DNA of 64,000 bases from positions 558,001 to 622,000 of the forward strand of contig NZ_CABGGS010000001.1 of NCBI RefSeq assembly GCF_902158555.1, read 5' to 3'. The notes beneath the pieces were generated by a model that was not told the DNA's origin, searched no databases, and saw only the letters and a list, made by a program, of their open reading frames with translations. A program made the position numbers and the translations under genes. This document shows positions 36,722 through 45,599 of this stretch, piece after piece (the stretch's first letter is position 1; every line of letters starts with the position of its first letter). Source of the stretch: Klebsiella spallanzanii. Lineage in GTDB: Bacteria > Pseudomonadota > Gammaproteobacteria > Enterobacterales > Enterobacteriaceae.

Positions 36722-36815
36722 TTGCCTCCATGCGAAGAAGAGGCTACTATCCAACTGCTAGGTTTGGATTGTAGGCCTCAGGTTGATGGGAACATCTCCT
36801 GGGGCTTCGTCTTTC
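36722..36815 (+). ncRNA. sok-like antisense RNA, copy 1, with promoter
   Basis: On the plus strand, opposite the hok leader: -35 TTGCCT (36722-36727), a 17-bp spacer and -10 TACTAT (36745-36750). The RNA would begin near 36757 and end after a hairpin (CCTCAGG pairing with CCTGGGG) followed by CTTCGTCTTTCT. Position, size (about 58 nt) and terminator match Sok RNAs of hok loci. Inferred from layout; no expression evidence. Confidence 0.65.
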
Positions 36816-36826
36816 TGAATCCTCAC
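36758..36826 (-). pseudogene. mok leader frame of hok copy 1, interrupted
   Basis: Starting at GTG (36824-36826) the frame reads as in copy 2 for 22 codons, then meets TAG at 36758-36760 where copy 2 has CAA. Hok translation is normally coupled to Mok translation, so this copy may be silent or weakly expressed. Confidence 0.65.
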
Positions 36827-36892
36827 CTAATAAGCCTGAACTCAAAAAGCCTCAGGCACCCGCAGTCATCATACCCTTCCCTGCTCACATCA

Positions 36893-36908
36893 CTGTATAT
36901 TTAACCAG
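36893..36908. promoter_or_regulatory. LexA-like SOS box, hok copy 1
   Basis: CTGTATATTTAACCAG has the CTG-N10-CAG core of a LexA site with an AT-rich centre. It lies about 175 bp upstream of hok, at the expected mRNA promoter. E. coli hokE has been reported as LexA-controlled. Confidence 0.7.
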
Positions 36909-37086
36909 CTAAAATCATTTTTCAGAAAACGTTTAGGCTGGCTGGATTTCAGGGAGGATCTCGTCTTCATGAGAGAAGTGGAAAACTCAAAATGGGCCAT
37001 TGGCGCTAGCCCGGAATGGTAAAAAAGGTGCCTTAAGGTTCCTTACCCAGCCTGCGGATAAGCGGGGATTGCTCCCCGCATACCGG

Positions 37087-37239
37087 CTACTTCTTCGTTT
37101 CGTAAGCGAGAACGGCCTTAAACTCCATACTACGTTCTTTGATACTCAGCTCGCACAGCGAGTCGCGTACCATTAACGTGAACCCCAGCGCTGTCAGACA
37201 TAACACTATGACCGCCACCAGGGCGTACTTTGTCAGCAT
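37087..37239 (-). CDS. hokE: Hok-family type I toxin, copy 2
   Basis: A 50-residue Hok toxin ([14 protein letters not shown]... ending AYETKK), almost identical to copy 1. A single N-terminal transmembrane helix, a periplasmic Cys in DSLCEL and the conserved EFKAVLAYE tail are visible. GAGGCAACGAG lies before the ATG. Its overlapping mok frame is intact, so this is the copy more likely to be functional. Paired with a sok RNA on the plus strand and a LexA-like box. Confidence 0.9.
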   Translation of the reverse strand: MLTKYALVAVIVLCLTALGFTLMVRDSLCELSIKERSMEFKAVLAYETKK

Positions 37240-37348
37240 CTCGTTGCCTCCATGCGAAGAAGAGGCTACTATCCAAATGTTGGGTTTGGATCGTGAGCCT
37301 CAGGTTGATGGGAACATCTCCTGGGGCTTCGTCTTTCTGGATCCTCAC
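37130..37348 (-). CDS. mok leader peptide overlapping hok copy 2
   Basis: A 72-codon frame with a GTG start that overlaps most of hok copy 2 in another frame and ends inside it, as mok (about 70 codons) does in plasmid R1. Its translation opens the hok start; Sok RNA blocks it. Not known to have a function as a protein. Confidence 0.6.
   Translation of the reverse strand: MRIQKDEAPGDVPINLRLTIQTQHLDSSLFFAWRQRDADKVRPGGGHSVMSDSAGVHVNGTRLAVRAEYQRT
37244..37338 (+). ncRNA. sok-like antisense RNA, copy 2, with promoter
   Basis: -35 TTGCCT (37244-37249), 17-bp spacer, -10 TACTAT (37267-37272); predicted RNA from about 37279 to the hairpin CCTCAGG/CCTGGGG and CTTCGTCTTTCT. It is complementary to the mok start region. 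The same layout as copy 1, with several differences in the 5' part that could limit cross-talk between copies. Confidence 0.65.
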
Positions 37349-37411
37349 CTAAGCCTGAACTCAGAAAGCCTCAGGCACCCGCCGTTATCATACGCTTCCC
37401 TGTGCATTGAG

Positions 37412-37427
37412 CTGTATATTTAACCAG
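37412..37427. promoter_or_regulatory. LexA-like SOS box, hok copy 2
   Basis: CTGTATATTTAACCAG, identical to the box of copy 1 although the flanking bases differ, which suggests selection on the site. Confidence 0.7.
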
Positions 37428-37498
37428 CACTATCTCTTTTTCAGAAAACGTTTAGCCCGCTTCTATTTTTTGGGGAAGTCAAACCTGATTACCCGGCG

Positions 37499-37690
37499 CT
37501 ACTGTGACAACATCGGCCGAAAATCTTCCAGCCGCTTCAGCTGCCTGCCTTCACCATCAAAATTATCCACCGCCAGCCACGGCCGGATGACCGCATCACG
37601 GGCAGGCCATACATCGTCGATATTCATTGAGTCACACCACCACTCCAGCCGACGATTTGGTCGCCCGGTACAGCGCTCCGGAAAACACAC
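37499..37690 (-). CDS. unrecognised short ORF
   Basis: A 63-codon open frame (NIDDVWPARDAVIRPW, then VDNFDGEGRQLKRLEDF) between hok copy 2 and the aminotransferase. The composition looks protein-like, but I recognise no family and see no clear ribosome binding site. It could be the remnant of a longer gene. Confidence 0.25.
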   Translation of the reverse strand: MCFPERCTGRPNRRLEWWCDSMNIDDVWPARDAVIRPWLAVDNFDGEGRQLKRLEDFRPMLSQ

Positions 37691-37702
37691 CGCACAAACC
37701 CC

Positions 37703-39040
37703 TTACTTCGCCAGGCTCGCGAAACGGGTGAATACTGCATCAAAAATCGCCAGGCCTTTTGCTACCTGCTCGGCGCTGATGGTGCACGGCGGCACCACGT
37801 GAATGCGGTTTTCCACCACAAACGCCAGCAGACCGGCCTCGGTTAACGCGCCCTTAATCGCCGCCATATCCGCAGCGGTCAGCGGCGTTTTCTGCTCGCG
37901 GCTGCTGACCAGTTCCAGTGCCTGGAACAGACCACGACCACGAACGTTGCCGATAATCGCGTGTTTCTCCGCCAGCGCTTCCAGCCCCGGGCGCAGCACC
38001 TCGTTGCCCATCATTGCCGCATTCTCCACCACTTTCTCTTCTTTCATCGCGTCAATGGTGGCGACAATCGCCGCCATCGCCAGCGGATGGCCGGAATAGG
38101 TCAGCCCTCCGGCAAAGAAATGGTCGTCAAAATAGCGGGCAATCGGTTCGCTAATCAGCACGCCGCCCGCCGGAACGTAACCGGCGTTCACCCCTTTAGC
38201 AAAGGTCACCAGATCCGGTACCACGCCATCCTGCTCGAAGGCAAACCAACTGCCGGTACGGCCAAAACCGGCCATTACCTCATCGAGGATCAGCACAATC
38301 CCGAACTCGTCGGCCAGCGCCCGCACGCCCTGCATATAACCATCCGGCGGCACCAGAATTCCGGCGGTTCCCGGAATGGACTCCAGCAGAATCGCGGCAA
38401 TCGCGTTCGGGCCTTCGCACTCGATCATCCGCCGCAGATGCGCCAGCGCGCGCTGGCACTCCTCCTCTTCCGTCGTGGCGTTGAACTCGCTGCGGTAGAG
38501 ATAGGGGTTGAAGAAGTGAACGTGGCCGCGCGAATACTCGTTCGGCACGCGACGCCAGTCGCCGGTAGCGGCAATCGCGCTGCCGGTATTACCGTGATAG
38601 GAACGATAGGCAGAGAGCACTTTATCGCGCCCGGTATAGAGCCGCGCCATGCGGATAGCGTTCTCGTTGGCATCCGCTCCGGCGTTGGTGAAGAACACTT
38701 TGCTAAAGCCTTCCGGCGCCAGCTCGACGATACGTTTCGCCGCTTCGGCGCGGGCGAGGTTGGCGGTGGCAGGCGCGATGGTCACCAGCTCTTCCAGTTG
38801 CGCTTTCATTGCCGCCAGCACGCGAGGATGCTGATAGCCGATGTTCACGTTCACCAGTTGGCTGCTGAAATCAAGGTACGTATTGCCTTCGTAATCCCAT
38901 AGCTCGCAGCCTTTGGCCCCGGCGATCACCAGCGGATGTAAATTGCCCTGCATCGACCATGAATGAAATACGTAGGCGCGATCCAGCTGCCGAACTTCAT
39001 CATTGCTTACCGCTACATCGTTCTGTATTGCCAGCTTCAT
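37703..39040 (-). CDS. class III (omega) aminotransferase, PLP-dependent
   Basis: A 445-residue fold-type I, class III aminotransferase. The PLP-binding lysine lies in LVTFAKGVNAGYVPAGG, with the upstream acidic pair in LILDEVMAGFGRTG, and NAGADANENAIRMAR near residue 115. Class III members act on beta-alanine, taurine, GABA or other omega-amino groups with pyruvate as common acceptor. It is divergent from a YdfG-like SDR gene, which could reduce the semialdehyde it makes. Exact substrate not assigned. Confidence 0.88.
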   Translation of the reverse strand: MKLAIQNDVAVSNDEVRQLDRAYVFHSWSMQGNLHPLVIAGAKGCELWDYEGNTYLDFSSQLVNVNIGYQHPRVLAAMKAQLEELVTIAPATANLARAEAAKRIVELAPEGFSKVFFTNAGADANENAIRMARLYTGRDKVLSAYRSYHGNTGSAIAATGDWRRVPNEYSRGHVHFFNPYLYRSEFNATTEEEECQRALAHLRRMIECEGPNAIAAILLESIPGTAGILVPPDGYMQGVRALADEFGIVLILDEVMAGFGRTGSWFAFEQDGVVPDLVTFAKGVNAGYVPAGGVLISEPIARYFDDHFFAGGLTYSGHPLAMAAIVATIDAMKEEKVVENAAMMGNEVLRPGLEALAEKHAIIGNVRGRGLFQALELVSSREQKTPLTAADMAAIKGALTEAGLLAFVVENRIHVVPPCTISAEQVAKGLAIFDAVFTRFASLAK

Positions 39041-39099
39041 ACCCTGCCCTCTCTCATGTCGTTGTTGTTGGCATCATCATTGGCTGCGCCTGAGAAAAA

Positions 39100-39112
39100 C
39101 GGATAGAGCCAG
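39100..39112 (+). promoter_or_regulatory. shared 13-mer, candidate MocR-regulator site
   Basis: CGGATAGAGCCAG, present again at 43427-43439 in the other divergent promoter next to the MocR-type gene. Nearby 39181-39200 (GCGTTTTTATAGTGGGAGCG) also resembles 43395-43415. Suggests a common regulator for both promoters. Confidence 0.45.
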
Positions 39113-39125
39113 TACGGCGAAAATG

Positions 39126-39146
39126 ATGTGACACCGTGTCACATCG
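39126..39146. promoter_or_regulatory. 21-bp perfect palindrome, operator candidate
   Basis: Arms GATGTGACA and TGTCACATC around CCG, between the aminotransferase and SDR genes. It looks CRP-like, but the TGTGA/TCACA spacing is seven, not six, so another regulator is more likely. Confidence 0.5.
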
Positions 39147-39192
39147 CCGCGCACCGACTGGCCCTGTGCCCACCCGCACGGCGTTTTTATAG

Positions 39193-39987
<795 letters not shown>

Positions 39988-39992
39988 GGTTT

Positions 39993-40177
39993 GGTAGAGC
40001 GGAGAGGCGCGTAAGCGCCGCCTCCGGGAGAGTTTCATGCAGCTACGGATATGTCTCTGAAACAACGTGTTATGCACCCGTTCACGTACCTCGATGAGAC
40101 ATTTTCTGCGACTTGATGGTGAACGGAACCCCTCAACAGCGTCCCGGAGGCGGCGCTTACGCGCCTGTCCGGGCTAC
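39993..40177 (+). repeat. REP-bounded element, short copy
   Basis: Both ends match the larger copies at 45088 and 56762: a left REP with CCGCCTCCGGGAGAGTTTCATGCAGC, and a right part CCCGTTCACGTACC...GACATTTTCTGCG...GGTGAACGGAACCC ending in a REP. About 300 bp of interior is missing, so it is an internally deleted copy in the same orientation as 56762-57231. Confidence 0.75.
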
Positions 40178-40196
40178 TCAATCTGCCTCCCTCAGG

Positions 40197-40302
40197 CTCC
40201 GGGCCCGGAAATCCCGGGTCGCGGCGTAAACGCCTTACCCGGGCTACTCCCCGCTGACGGCTGGAAACCCGTAGCCCCGGTAAGCGCAGCGCCACCGGGG
40301 GG
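40197..40302. repeat. REP-like palindromes
   Basis: Two units (CCCGGGTCGCGGCGTAAACG type, then GTAGCCCCGGTAAGCGCAGC type) between the short element and the ATPase gene. The same pair recurs at 45510-45592. Confidence 0.75.
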
Positions 40303-40314
40303 ATTGGCTGCTGA

Positions 40315-41076
40315 TCACCGGCTGCTCTGCAAAAACTGCCTGACGCGCTCGGAATCCGGATTAGTGAAAAACTTCTCCGGCGGCGCTTTCTCAATCAACA
40401 ACCCCTTCTCAAGAAACACCACTTCATCCGATACCTGACGCGCAAAGTCCATCTCGTGGGTCACCACCACCATGGTATAACCTTCGGCCGCCAGCGCTTT
40501 CATCACGCCCAGCACCTCGTTGACCAGTTCTGGATCGAGCGCCGACGTCGGCTCGTCGAACAAAATCACCTCCGGCGACATCGCCAGCGAGCGGGCAATC
40601 GCCACCCTCTGCTTCTGTCCGCCTGAGAGCGTAATGGGGTAGACGTCGGCTTTATGCGCCATCCCCACTTTCTCCAGTTGCTGCATGGCAATAGCTTTCG
40701 CTTCATCACGCTTCATCCCCTTCACGTGCAGCAGCGCTTCGCTGACGTTCTGCTGCACGGTCAGGTGCGGCCACAGGTTAAAGCTCTGAAACACCATCCC
40801 GACCCGCTCGCGGATTTTCGACAGCTGGCGATGGGACATGGCCCGGCCATTATCTTCATCAATACCCAGCCGCTGGCCGCTGATGCGCACCTCACCGCGA
40901 TCCGGCTGCTCCAGCCAGTTCATGCAGCGCAGCAGCGTCGATTTACCGGAACCTGACGAACCGAGGATGCTCACCACGGTCCCCTTCTCTACCGTCAGGT
41001 TGATATCACGCAGAACTTCAACGTTATCAAACTGTTTAGAGACGTTTTTGACGCTTACAGCAGTCGTATCATGCAT
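40315..41076 (-). CDS. polar amino-acid ABC transporter ATPase
   Basis: A 253-residue ATPase of the GlnQ/HisP class: Walker A GSSGSGKST, FQSFNLWPHLTV, signature LSGGQKQRVAIARSL, Walker B VILFDEPTSALDPE, and the switch histidine in VVTHEMDFAR. Last of a four-gene minus-strand operon (binding protein, two permeases, ATPase). Overlaps the preceding permease by 8 bp. Confidence 0.92.
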   Translation of the reverse strand: MHDTTAVSVKNVSKQFDNVEVLRDINLTVEKGTVVSILGSSGSGKSTLLRCMNWLEQPDRGEVRISGQRLGIDEDNGRAMSHRQLSKIRERVGMVFQSFNLWPHLTVQQNVSEALLHVKGMKRDEAKAIAMQQLEKVGMAHKADVYPITLSGGQKQRVAIARSLAMSPEVILFDEPTSALDPELVNEVLGVMKALAAEGYTMVVVTHEMDFARQVSDEVVFLEKGLLIEKAPPEKFFTNPDSERVRQFLQSSR

Positions 41077-41734
41077 GGCTCATTCCTCTTCTGGCTCCCC
41101 AGGCGCTCAGACGTTTAATCAGCAGTTCCAGCAGAATGCTGACAGCCCAGTAGAGCCCAATCGCGACGATAAAGGCGTTAAACGGGATAAAATAAGTGGC
41201 CTGCACGCTGTTGGCCGCAGCGGTTATCTCCTGGACGGTGATAATGCTGAGAAAAGCGGTGTCTTTCAGGCAAATAATTAGTTGGTTACCCATCAACGGT
41301 AATGCGGAAGACAGGATATTGGGCAGAATAATGCGGCGGAATATTTTGTAGCGTGAAAAACCCTGCGCCACCGCGGCTTCAATATAGCCGCCGGAAAATA
41401 CCCGGCGCTGACTGCGCAATATTTCGAAGAAATAAGCGCCGTGATAGATAATTAAGGCAATCAGCCCGGCGGTCCACGCCTCCATACTGATACCGACTTC
41501 CGGCAGCCCGTAATAGAGCAAATAGGCCAGTATCAAAAACGGAATGGCCCTCATTAAACTGACAAAGCCAATAATAAGCCGGTTAAGGGTTTTCTTTTGA
41601 TATTCGGTTAAATAGCACAGCACAATACCGATAATTAAACCGGCAATGGCTGCGGTAATAAATAGTTCAAGGGTGGCGAGTAAACCGGCAATAAAGCTGT
41701 CGCGCACCGACCAGATAACGGCCCACTGATTCAT
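41069..41734 (-). CDS. amino-acid ABC transporter permease 2
   Basis: A 221-residue HisMQ-type permease with about five membrane segments and the ATPase-contact segment EAAVAQGFSRYKIFRRIILPN. It lies 14 bp after the other permease gene. Confidence 0.9.
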   Translation of the reverse strand: MNQWAVIWSVRDSFIAGLLATLELFITAAIAGLIIGIVLCYLTEYQKKTLNRLIIGFVSLMRAIPFLILAYLLYYGLPEVGISMEAWTAGLIALIIYHGAYFFEILRSQRRVFSGGYIEAAVAQGFSRYKIFRRIILPNILSSALPLMGNQLIICLKDTAFLSIITVQEITAAANSVQATYFIPFNAFIVAIGLYWAVSILLELLIKRLSAWGARRGMSHA

Positions 41735-41748
41735 AGCACCTCCTGTAT

Positions 41749-42390
41749 TTATCGCGCCAGACGCTTCGCTTTACGCTCCGCCATCCCCTGCAGTTTCAGC
41801 AGCAGACCAATGATCACCACGTACAGCAGGCCCGCCGCCAGAATCGGCGAAAGAGGTTCATAGGTGACCGAAGAAATTCGGTTTGTTACGCGGGTCAAAT
41901 CCACCACGCCAATCACCGCAATGGCCGGGCTGCCTTTAATCAGAAACGACATTTCGTTGACCAGCGCGGGCAGGCTTTCAATCCACATTTGCGGCAGCAT
42001 GATATAGCGGAAATAGGGCCAGCGACGCATCCCCACCGACTCCGCCGCTTCCCGCTGCTCGCGGGGGAAAGTACGAAAAGCGTTGCGCCAGATTTCGGCG
42101 TTGAAGGCCGAGGTATTGAGCGTCAGCGCCACAATCGCCGCGACGTTTTTATCGAGGTTAATCCCGACCGTCGGCAGAGAAAGAAACAGGAACAGCACCA
42201 GCGTCACCAGCGGCGTAGCGCGGGCCAGGCTGATATAGACCACCAGCAGCTGATCGATAACCGGTACGCGTAGCATTCGCACCAGCGCAATCAGCAGGCC
42301 AATCACCACGCCAAAGGCGATGGCGATGGCCGAAATCCAGAGGGTCGTCCATGCGCCTTCAATCAGTAACTGCCAGGAAATTGCATCCAT
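41749..42390 (-). CDS. amino-acid ABC transporter permease 1
   Basis: A 213-residue HisMQ-type permease; REAAESVGMRRWPYFRYIMLPQ is the cytoplasmic coupling loop. The start MDAISWQLL is chosen because GAAGGAGGG sits seven bases upstream; five further in-frame codons overlap that site. Confidence 0.9.
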   Translation of the reverse strand: MDAISWQLLIEGAWTTLWISAIAIAFGVVIGLLIALVRMLRVPVIDQLLVVYISLARATPLVTLVLFLFLSLPTVGINLDKNVAAIVALTLNTSAFNAEIWRNAFRTFPREQREAAESVGMRRWPYFRYIMLPQMWIESLPALVNEMSFLIKGSPAIAVIGVVDLTRVTNRISSVTYEPLSPILAAGLLYVVIIGLLLKLQGMAERKAKRLAR

Positions 42391-42441
42391 GAAGCCCTCC
42401 TTCACACCTTAACAGGCGGCGGTGACCCGCCGCAGAACACA

Positions 42442-43293
42442 TTACAGACCCGCTAGTTTATGGAACTGTTCCGGGCTGGTAATCGCTTCGGTCGGCAGGT
42501 CGTCATAGGTTTCGCCAAACCACTTTTTCTGCAGTTCGGCGAGCTTGCCGGTTTCCTTCATGTGGTTCATAAATTTAGTCATATAAGCCAGCAGCTGCGG
42601 CGAGTTTTTCGGGATCGGCCATGCCATATAGCCCGGACCGGAAACCGCCAGACCTTTGGCGAATACCTTTGGCTTGGCCTTCGCCAGGTCGTTAACCGAA
42701 ATAACCACGTTAATCACGTAATCCAGGCGCTTGTTGGCGAGGTCGGCATAGGCTTCAGGGTAGGAAGGATATTCCACCACCGGCCCCAGCTTACCGCCGG
42801 TTTTCTCCAGCATCGCTTTCAGTTCCGGCAGACGCGCCAGCAGCGCGCTGCCCGCCTGAACGCCCACTTTTTTACCGCTCAGACTCGCAATCGTATCCAG
42901 TGAATTATCGCCAGCGCGTTTGACAAAATAGTGCTGCGCTGAAGCCCACGGCGGCGTGAAATCAAAAACTTTCAGGCGGTCGTCGGTAATCACCGCGCCG
43001 GTTAACGCCATATCGTACTGGCCGGTGGAGACCGCCGCTAATAATCCGGTCCACGGCAGAATGCTCTGATCGACATTGAATTTCGCGTATTTACGTAATT
43101 CATCGAGCATATCTTTGTTAAAGCCATCCGCCTGGCCGTTATTCATAAAGTTAAACGGCGCGTAATCATCTTCGGTCGCGACTTTCAATGTGCCGGATTT
43201 TTCTATTTCCGGAAGATCGGCGGCAACTGCGTGATAAGAAAAGGCCATCGCCATAACGGCGCCCAGACACATTGAACCTAATGATTTTTTCAT
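42442..43293 (-). CDS. amino-acid ABC transporter binding protein
   Basis: A 283-residue family 3 solute-binding protein. Signal peptide MKKSLGSMCLGAVMAMAFSYHAVA, cleaved near residue 24; LKVATEDDYAPFNFMNNGQADGFNKD and LTGAVITDDRLKVFDFTPP are typical. The start at MKKSL is preferred over an upstream in-frame ATG because it gives a normal signal. First gene of the operon, divergent from the MocR-type regulator. Specificity unknown. Confidence 0.9.
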   Translation of the reverse strand: MKKSLGSMCLGAVMAMAFSYHAVAADLPEIEKSGTLKVATEDDYAPFNFMNNGQADGFNKDMLDELRKYAKFNVDQSILPWTGLLAAVSTGQYDMALTGAVITDDRLKVFDFTPPWASAQHYFVKRAGDNSLDTIASLSGKKVGVQAGSALLARLPELKAMLEKTGGKLGPVVEYPSYPEAYADLANKRLDYVINVVISVNDLAKAKPKVFAKGLAVSGPGYMAWPIPKNSPQLLAYMTKFMNHMKETGKLAELQKKWFGETYDDLPTEAITSPEQFHKLAGL

Positions 43294-43426
43294 CAATCTA
43301 CCCCTAATTAATTCGCCAGACGTGTTCATTCCAGAACATGAAAAGGTTTTGCAAAATATGTGCCGACGGAAGTTCCGAACCGCGACTGATGAATGCGTTT
43401 TTACTGTAGGGAGCGTTTTTAATTTC

Positions 43427-43439
43427 CGGATAGAGCCAG
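43427..43439 (+). promoter_or_regulatory. shared 13-mer, candidate MocR-regulator site
   Basis: CGGATAGAGCCAG, exact copy of 39100-39112, 89 bp before the regulator start in the divergent promoter of the amino-acid transporter. The related block 43395-43415 lies just before it. Confidence 0.45.
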
Positions 43440-43527
43440 ATTCACCGCGTGGATGTGTCAGTCATTTTCAGGATGGTATGGAATTTGCTCCGGTTCATGC
43501 ACAGAGCGTTTGCGTAAGGAGCTAAGC

Positions 43528-44994
43528 ATGATCCGACACCTGTTACACGTTGATTTCGACCCGCGCCGCGGTTTGCAGGAGCAGGTGCGCGAGACGCTGA
43601 TTAACGCCATTCTGGGCGGCATTTTTTCCGCCGACATGCCGCTCCCCTCCTGCCGCCAGCTGGCCAGCCAGCTGCGGGTATCACGTAACACCACGGCGCT
43701 GGTTTTTGAGGGACTGGTGAACGAGGGATATCTGGTAAGTCGCCCGCGCAGCGGGTATTACCTGCACCCGGATTATCAGCACACTTCCCCTTCCACTGCG
43801 CCGGAAGCTGCACCGCAGGACGAAGGTGCTGCACCACGCTGGGGCACGCGGCTGCAAATTACCCCCAGCCAGCAGGAGTCGATTCTGAAACCGGCGGGCT
43901 GGATGAACTACCGCTACCCGTTTATCTACGGTCAGCCCGATACCCGCCAGTTTCCGCTGGCGACCTGGCGTTCAGCGGCAAACTGGCTGCACGGCGGGGT
44001 GCGCGATCCGGCGTGGGTGGTGGACCATATCGACCAGGACGTGCCGATGCTGATTGAGCAAATCCGCACCCGGGTACTGCCCAAACGCGGTATTGTCGCC
44101 GCGCCGGATGAGATCCTGATTACCCTCGGTTCACAAAACGCGCTCTATCTCCTGACCCGCCTGCTGATGTCGTCGAAGACGCGAGTCGGCGTGGAGAACC
44201 CCTGTTTTCGCGAGGCCATCAACACCTTCCTGCTTGCCGATACGGATATCGTGCCGCACCCGGTGGATGAACAAGGGATCGTCCTCAACGATACGCCCTG
44301 CGATTACTACTATGTGACCCCCGGCCACCAGGTACCGACCGGCGTGGCGATGAGCAAGGCGCGACGCAGCCAGCTGCTGGAGCATGCTGCTCGCCATGAC
44401 GCGGTCATTATTGAGGACGATTACGACTCGGAGAGTAACTTTATGCTTAACCCGCTTCCGGCGCTGAAGGCCAGCGATCGCAGCGGAAGAGTCGTCTACG
44501 TCAGCAGCCTGTCAAAAGCGCTGTCGCCGGGTCTGCGGCTGGGCTTTATGGTCGCCGACCCGGACCTGATTGATGAAGCAAGAGCACTGCGGCGGCTGGT
44601 ATATCGCCATCCGCCGACCAATATTCAGTATCAGATGGCGCATTTCCTCGCCCAGGGCCACTATGAAACGCACCTGCGGCGCTACCATTACGACTCGGCC
44701 CAGCGCTGGGACAGGCTCAACAACGCGCTGCAACATCATCTGCCGGAGTGCCGGATTATTCCCGGCAGCGAGCACGCCAATGCGTTCTGGCTGGCCACGC
44801 CGGAGCAAATCAATACCCAGCAGCTCACCTGGCGCGCCGCTCATGCAGGGGTACTGATTGAACCCGGCGCGCGGCATTTTCTCAGCAACGCGCCGCCGGA
44901 TAACTTCTTCCGCATGGGGTTCCATGCCATTAACCCCGACGCTATTGAGCAAGGGGTTGAAGTGCTGCGCGGTCAGCTGGCGCAGATGGGTTAG
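43528..44994 (+). CDS. MocR-type (GntR/aminotransferase) transcriptional regulator
   Basis: A 488-residue regulator. N-terminal GntR winged helix (LPSCRQLASQLRVSRNTTALVFEGLVNEGYL, about residues 34-64) joined to a class I aminotransferase-like domain with PLP lysine in SSLSKALSPGLRLG. MocR proteins sense amino compounds through PLP, as GabR and PdxR do. Divergent from the amino-acid importer, which it likely controls. The start is set by AAGGAG before ATG at 43528; the 25-codon extension upstream lacks support. Confidence 0.88.
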   Translation: MIRHLLHVDFDPRRGLQEQVRETLINAILGGIFSADMPLPSCRQLASQLRVSRNTTALVFEGLVNEGYLVSRPRSGYYLHPDYQHTSPSTAPEAAPQDEGAAPRWGTRLQITPSQQESILKPAGWMNYRYPFIYGQPDTRQFPLATWRSAANWLHGGVRDPAWVVDHIDQDVPMLIEQIRTRVLPKRGIVAAPDEILITLGSQNALYLLTRLLMSSKTRVGVENPCFREAINTFLLADTDIVPHPVDEQGIVLNDTPCDYYYVTPGHQVPTGVAMSKARRSQLLEHAARHDAVIIEDDYDSESNFMLNPLPALKASDRSGRVVYVSSLSKALSPGLRLGFMVADPDLIDEARALRRLVYRHPPTNIQYQMAHFLAQGHYETHLRRYHYDSAQRWDRLNNALQHHLPECRIIPGSEHANAFWLATPEQINTQQLTWRAAHAGVLIEPGARHFLSNAPPDNFFRMGFHAINPDAIEQGVEVLRGQLAQMG

Positions 44995-45087
44995 CGGTAC
45001 TTCAGGCTGGCTCTGTCGACGGTGACGTTGGGAGTGGTTCTGTGCGTTGTCGGTTCGCATAAATTTAGCCGCCAGAAGGGGCTCTTG

Positions 45088-45484
45088 TAGCCCGGACAGG
45101 CGCGTCAAGCGCCGCCTCCGGGACTGTGTAGAAGGGTTCCGTTCACCACTATTTCGCAGAAAATGTCTCACCGCGGTACGTGAACGGGTAAAGGGGGAGA
45201 AAACCGTCTCCCCCTTTACAATCCCCGCGGTCCCGCAAAGAAATCGGTGCTACGCACTGCGCTCACCTCCCGGTCCTCAGCCTGCGGTCGGCTCAACTCG
45301 ACATCATTGTCTCGATTCGCCTCTGGCCGCCATCCCTGGCGGCCAGCCCTTGTCTTCGGACCTTCGGTTTGCCGATTTCAGCGGGTACCAGGGCATCGCT
45401 GTGAGTTTTTCTGTTTCAGGGGGGATTCAGTTGCTGCATGAAAATCGTCCCGGAGGCGGCGCTTGACGCGCCTGTCCGGGCTAC
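45088..45484 (-). repeat. REP-bounded structured element, medium copy
   Basis: A 397-bp element in opposite orientation to the copy at 56762-57231. REP units bound both ends. Inside are a hairpin AAAGGGGGAGA...TCTCCCCCTTT (about 45187-45220) and a perfect stem GGCCGCCA/TGGCGGCC, and long stretches identical to the other copy. It lacks the 79-bp four-hairpin insert present there. No credible protein frame. With the REP units at 45510-45592 it fills the MocR-carbamoylase gap. Confidence 0.85.
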
Positions 45485-45509
45485 CTAATCTGCCTCCTTC
45501 AGGCACCAA

Positions 45510-45592
45510 GCCCGGAAATCCCGGGTCGCGGCGTAAACGCCTTACCCGGGCTACTCACGTAGCCCCGGTAAGCGCAGCGCGACCGGGGAGAA
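45510..45592. repeat. REP-like palindromes
   Basis: Units GCCCGGAAATCCCGGGTCGCG and GTAGCCCCGGTAAGCGCAGC, matching those at 40197-40302 nearly base for base. Confidence 0.75.
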
Positions 45593-45599
45593 CGACTGT

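Larger units (their letters stand above)
36500..36940. repeat. direct repeat copy 1 (hok/sok module)
   Basis: About 440 bp closely matching 37021-37458, from AAAAAGGTGCCTTAAGG through the TTTTTCAGAAAACGTTTAG end. The unit contains hok, mok frame, sok and a LexA-like box, so the whole toxin-antitoxin module was duplicated. Confidence 0.9.
37021..37458. repeat. direct repeat copy 2 (hok/sok module)
   Basis: The second copy of the unit at 36500-36940, same orientation, with scattered substitutions and a four-base deletion (TAATAAGCC against TAAGCC region). A tandem duplication of one ancestral module is the simplest reading. Confidence 0.9.

Noticed and set aside
36617-36904. Plus-strand 95-codon ORF
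   Set aside because: It runs antisense to hok and covers the sok region; the protein has no family likeness, whereas the minus strand encodes a clear Hok peptide.
37139-37423. Plus-strand 94-codon ORF
   Set aside because: Second copy of the same antisense shadow, opposite hok copy 2.
39129-39145. CRP site within the palindrome
   Set aside because: TGTGA and TCACA are separated by seven bases instead of six.
45247-45441. 64-codon ORF in the REP-bounded element
   Set aside because: Its counterpart in the 57-kb copy is disrupted by the hairpin insert, arguing against a conserved peptide.
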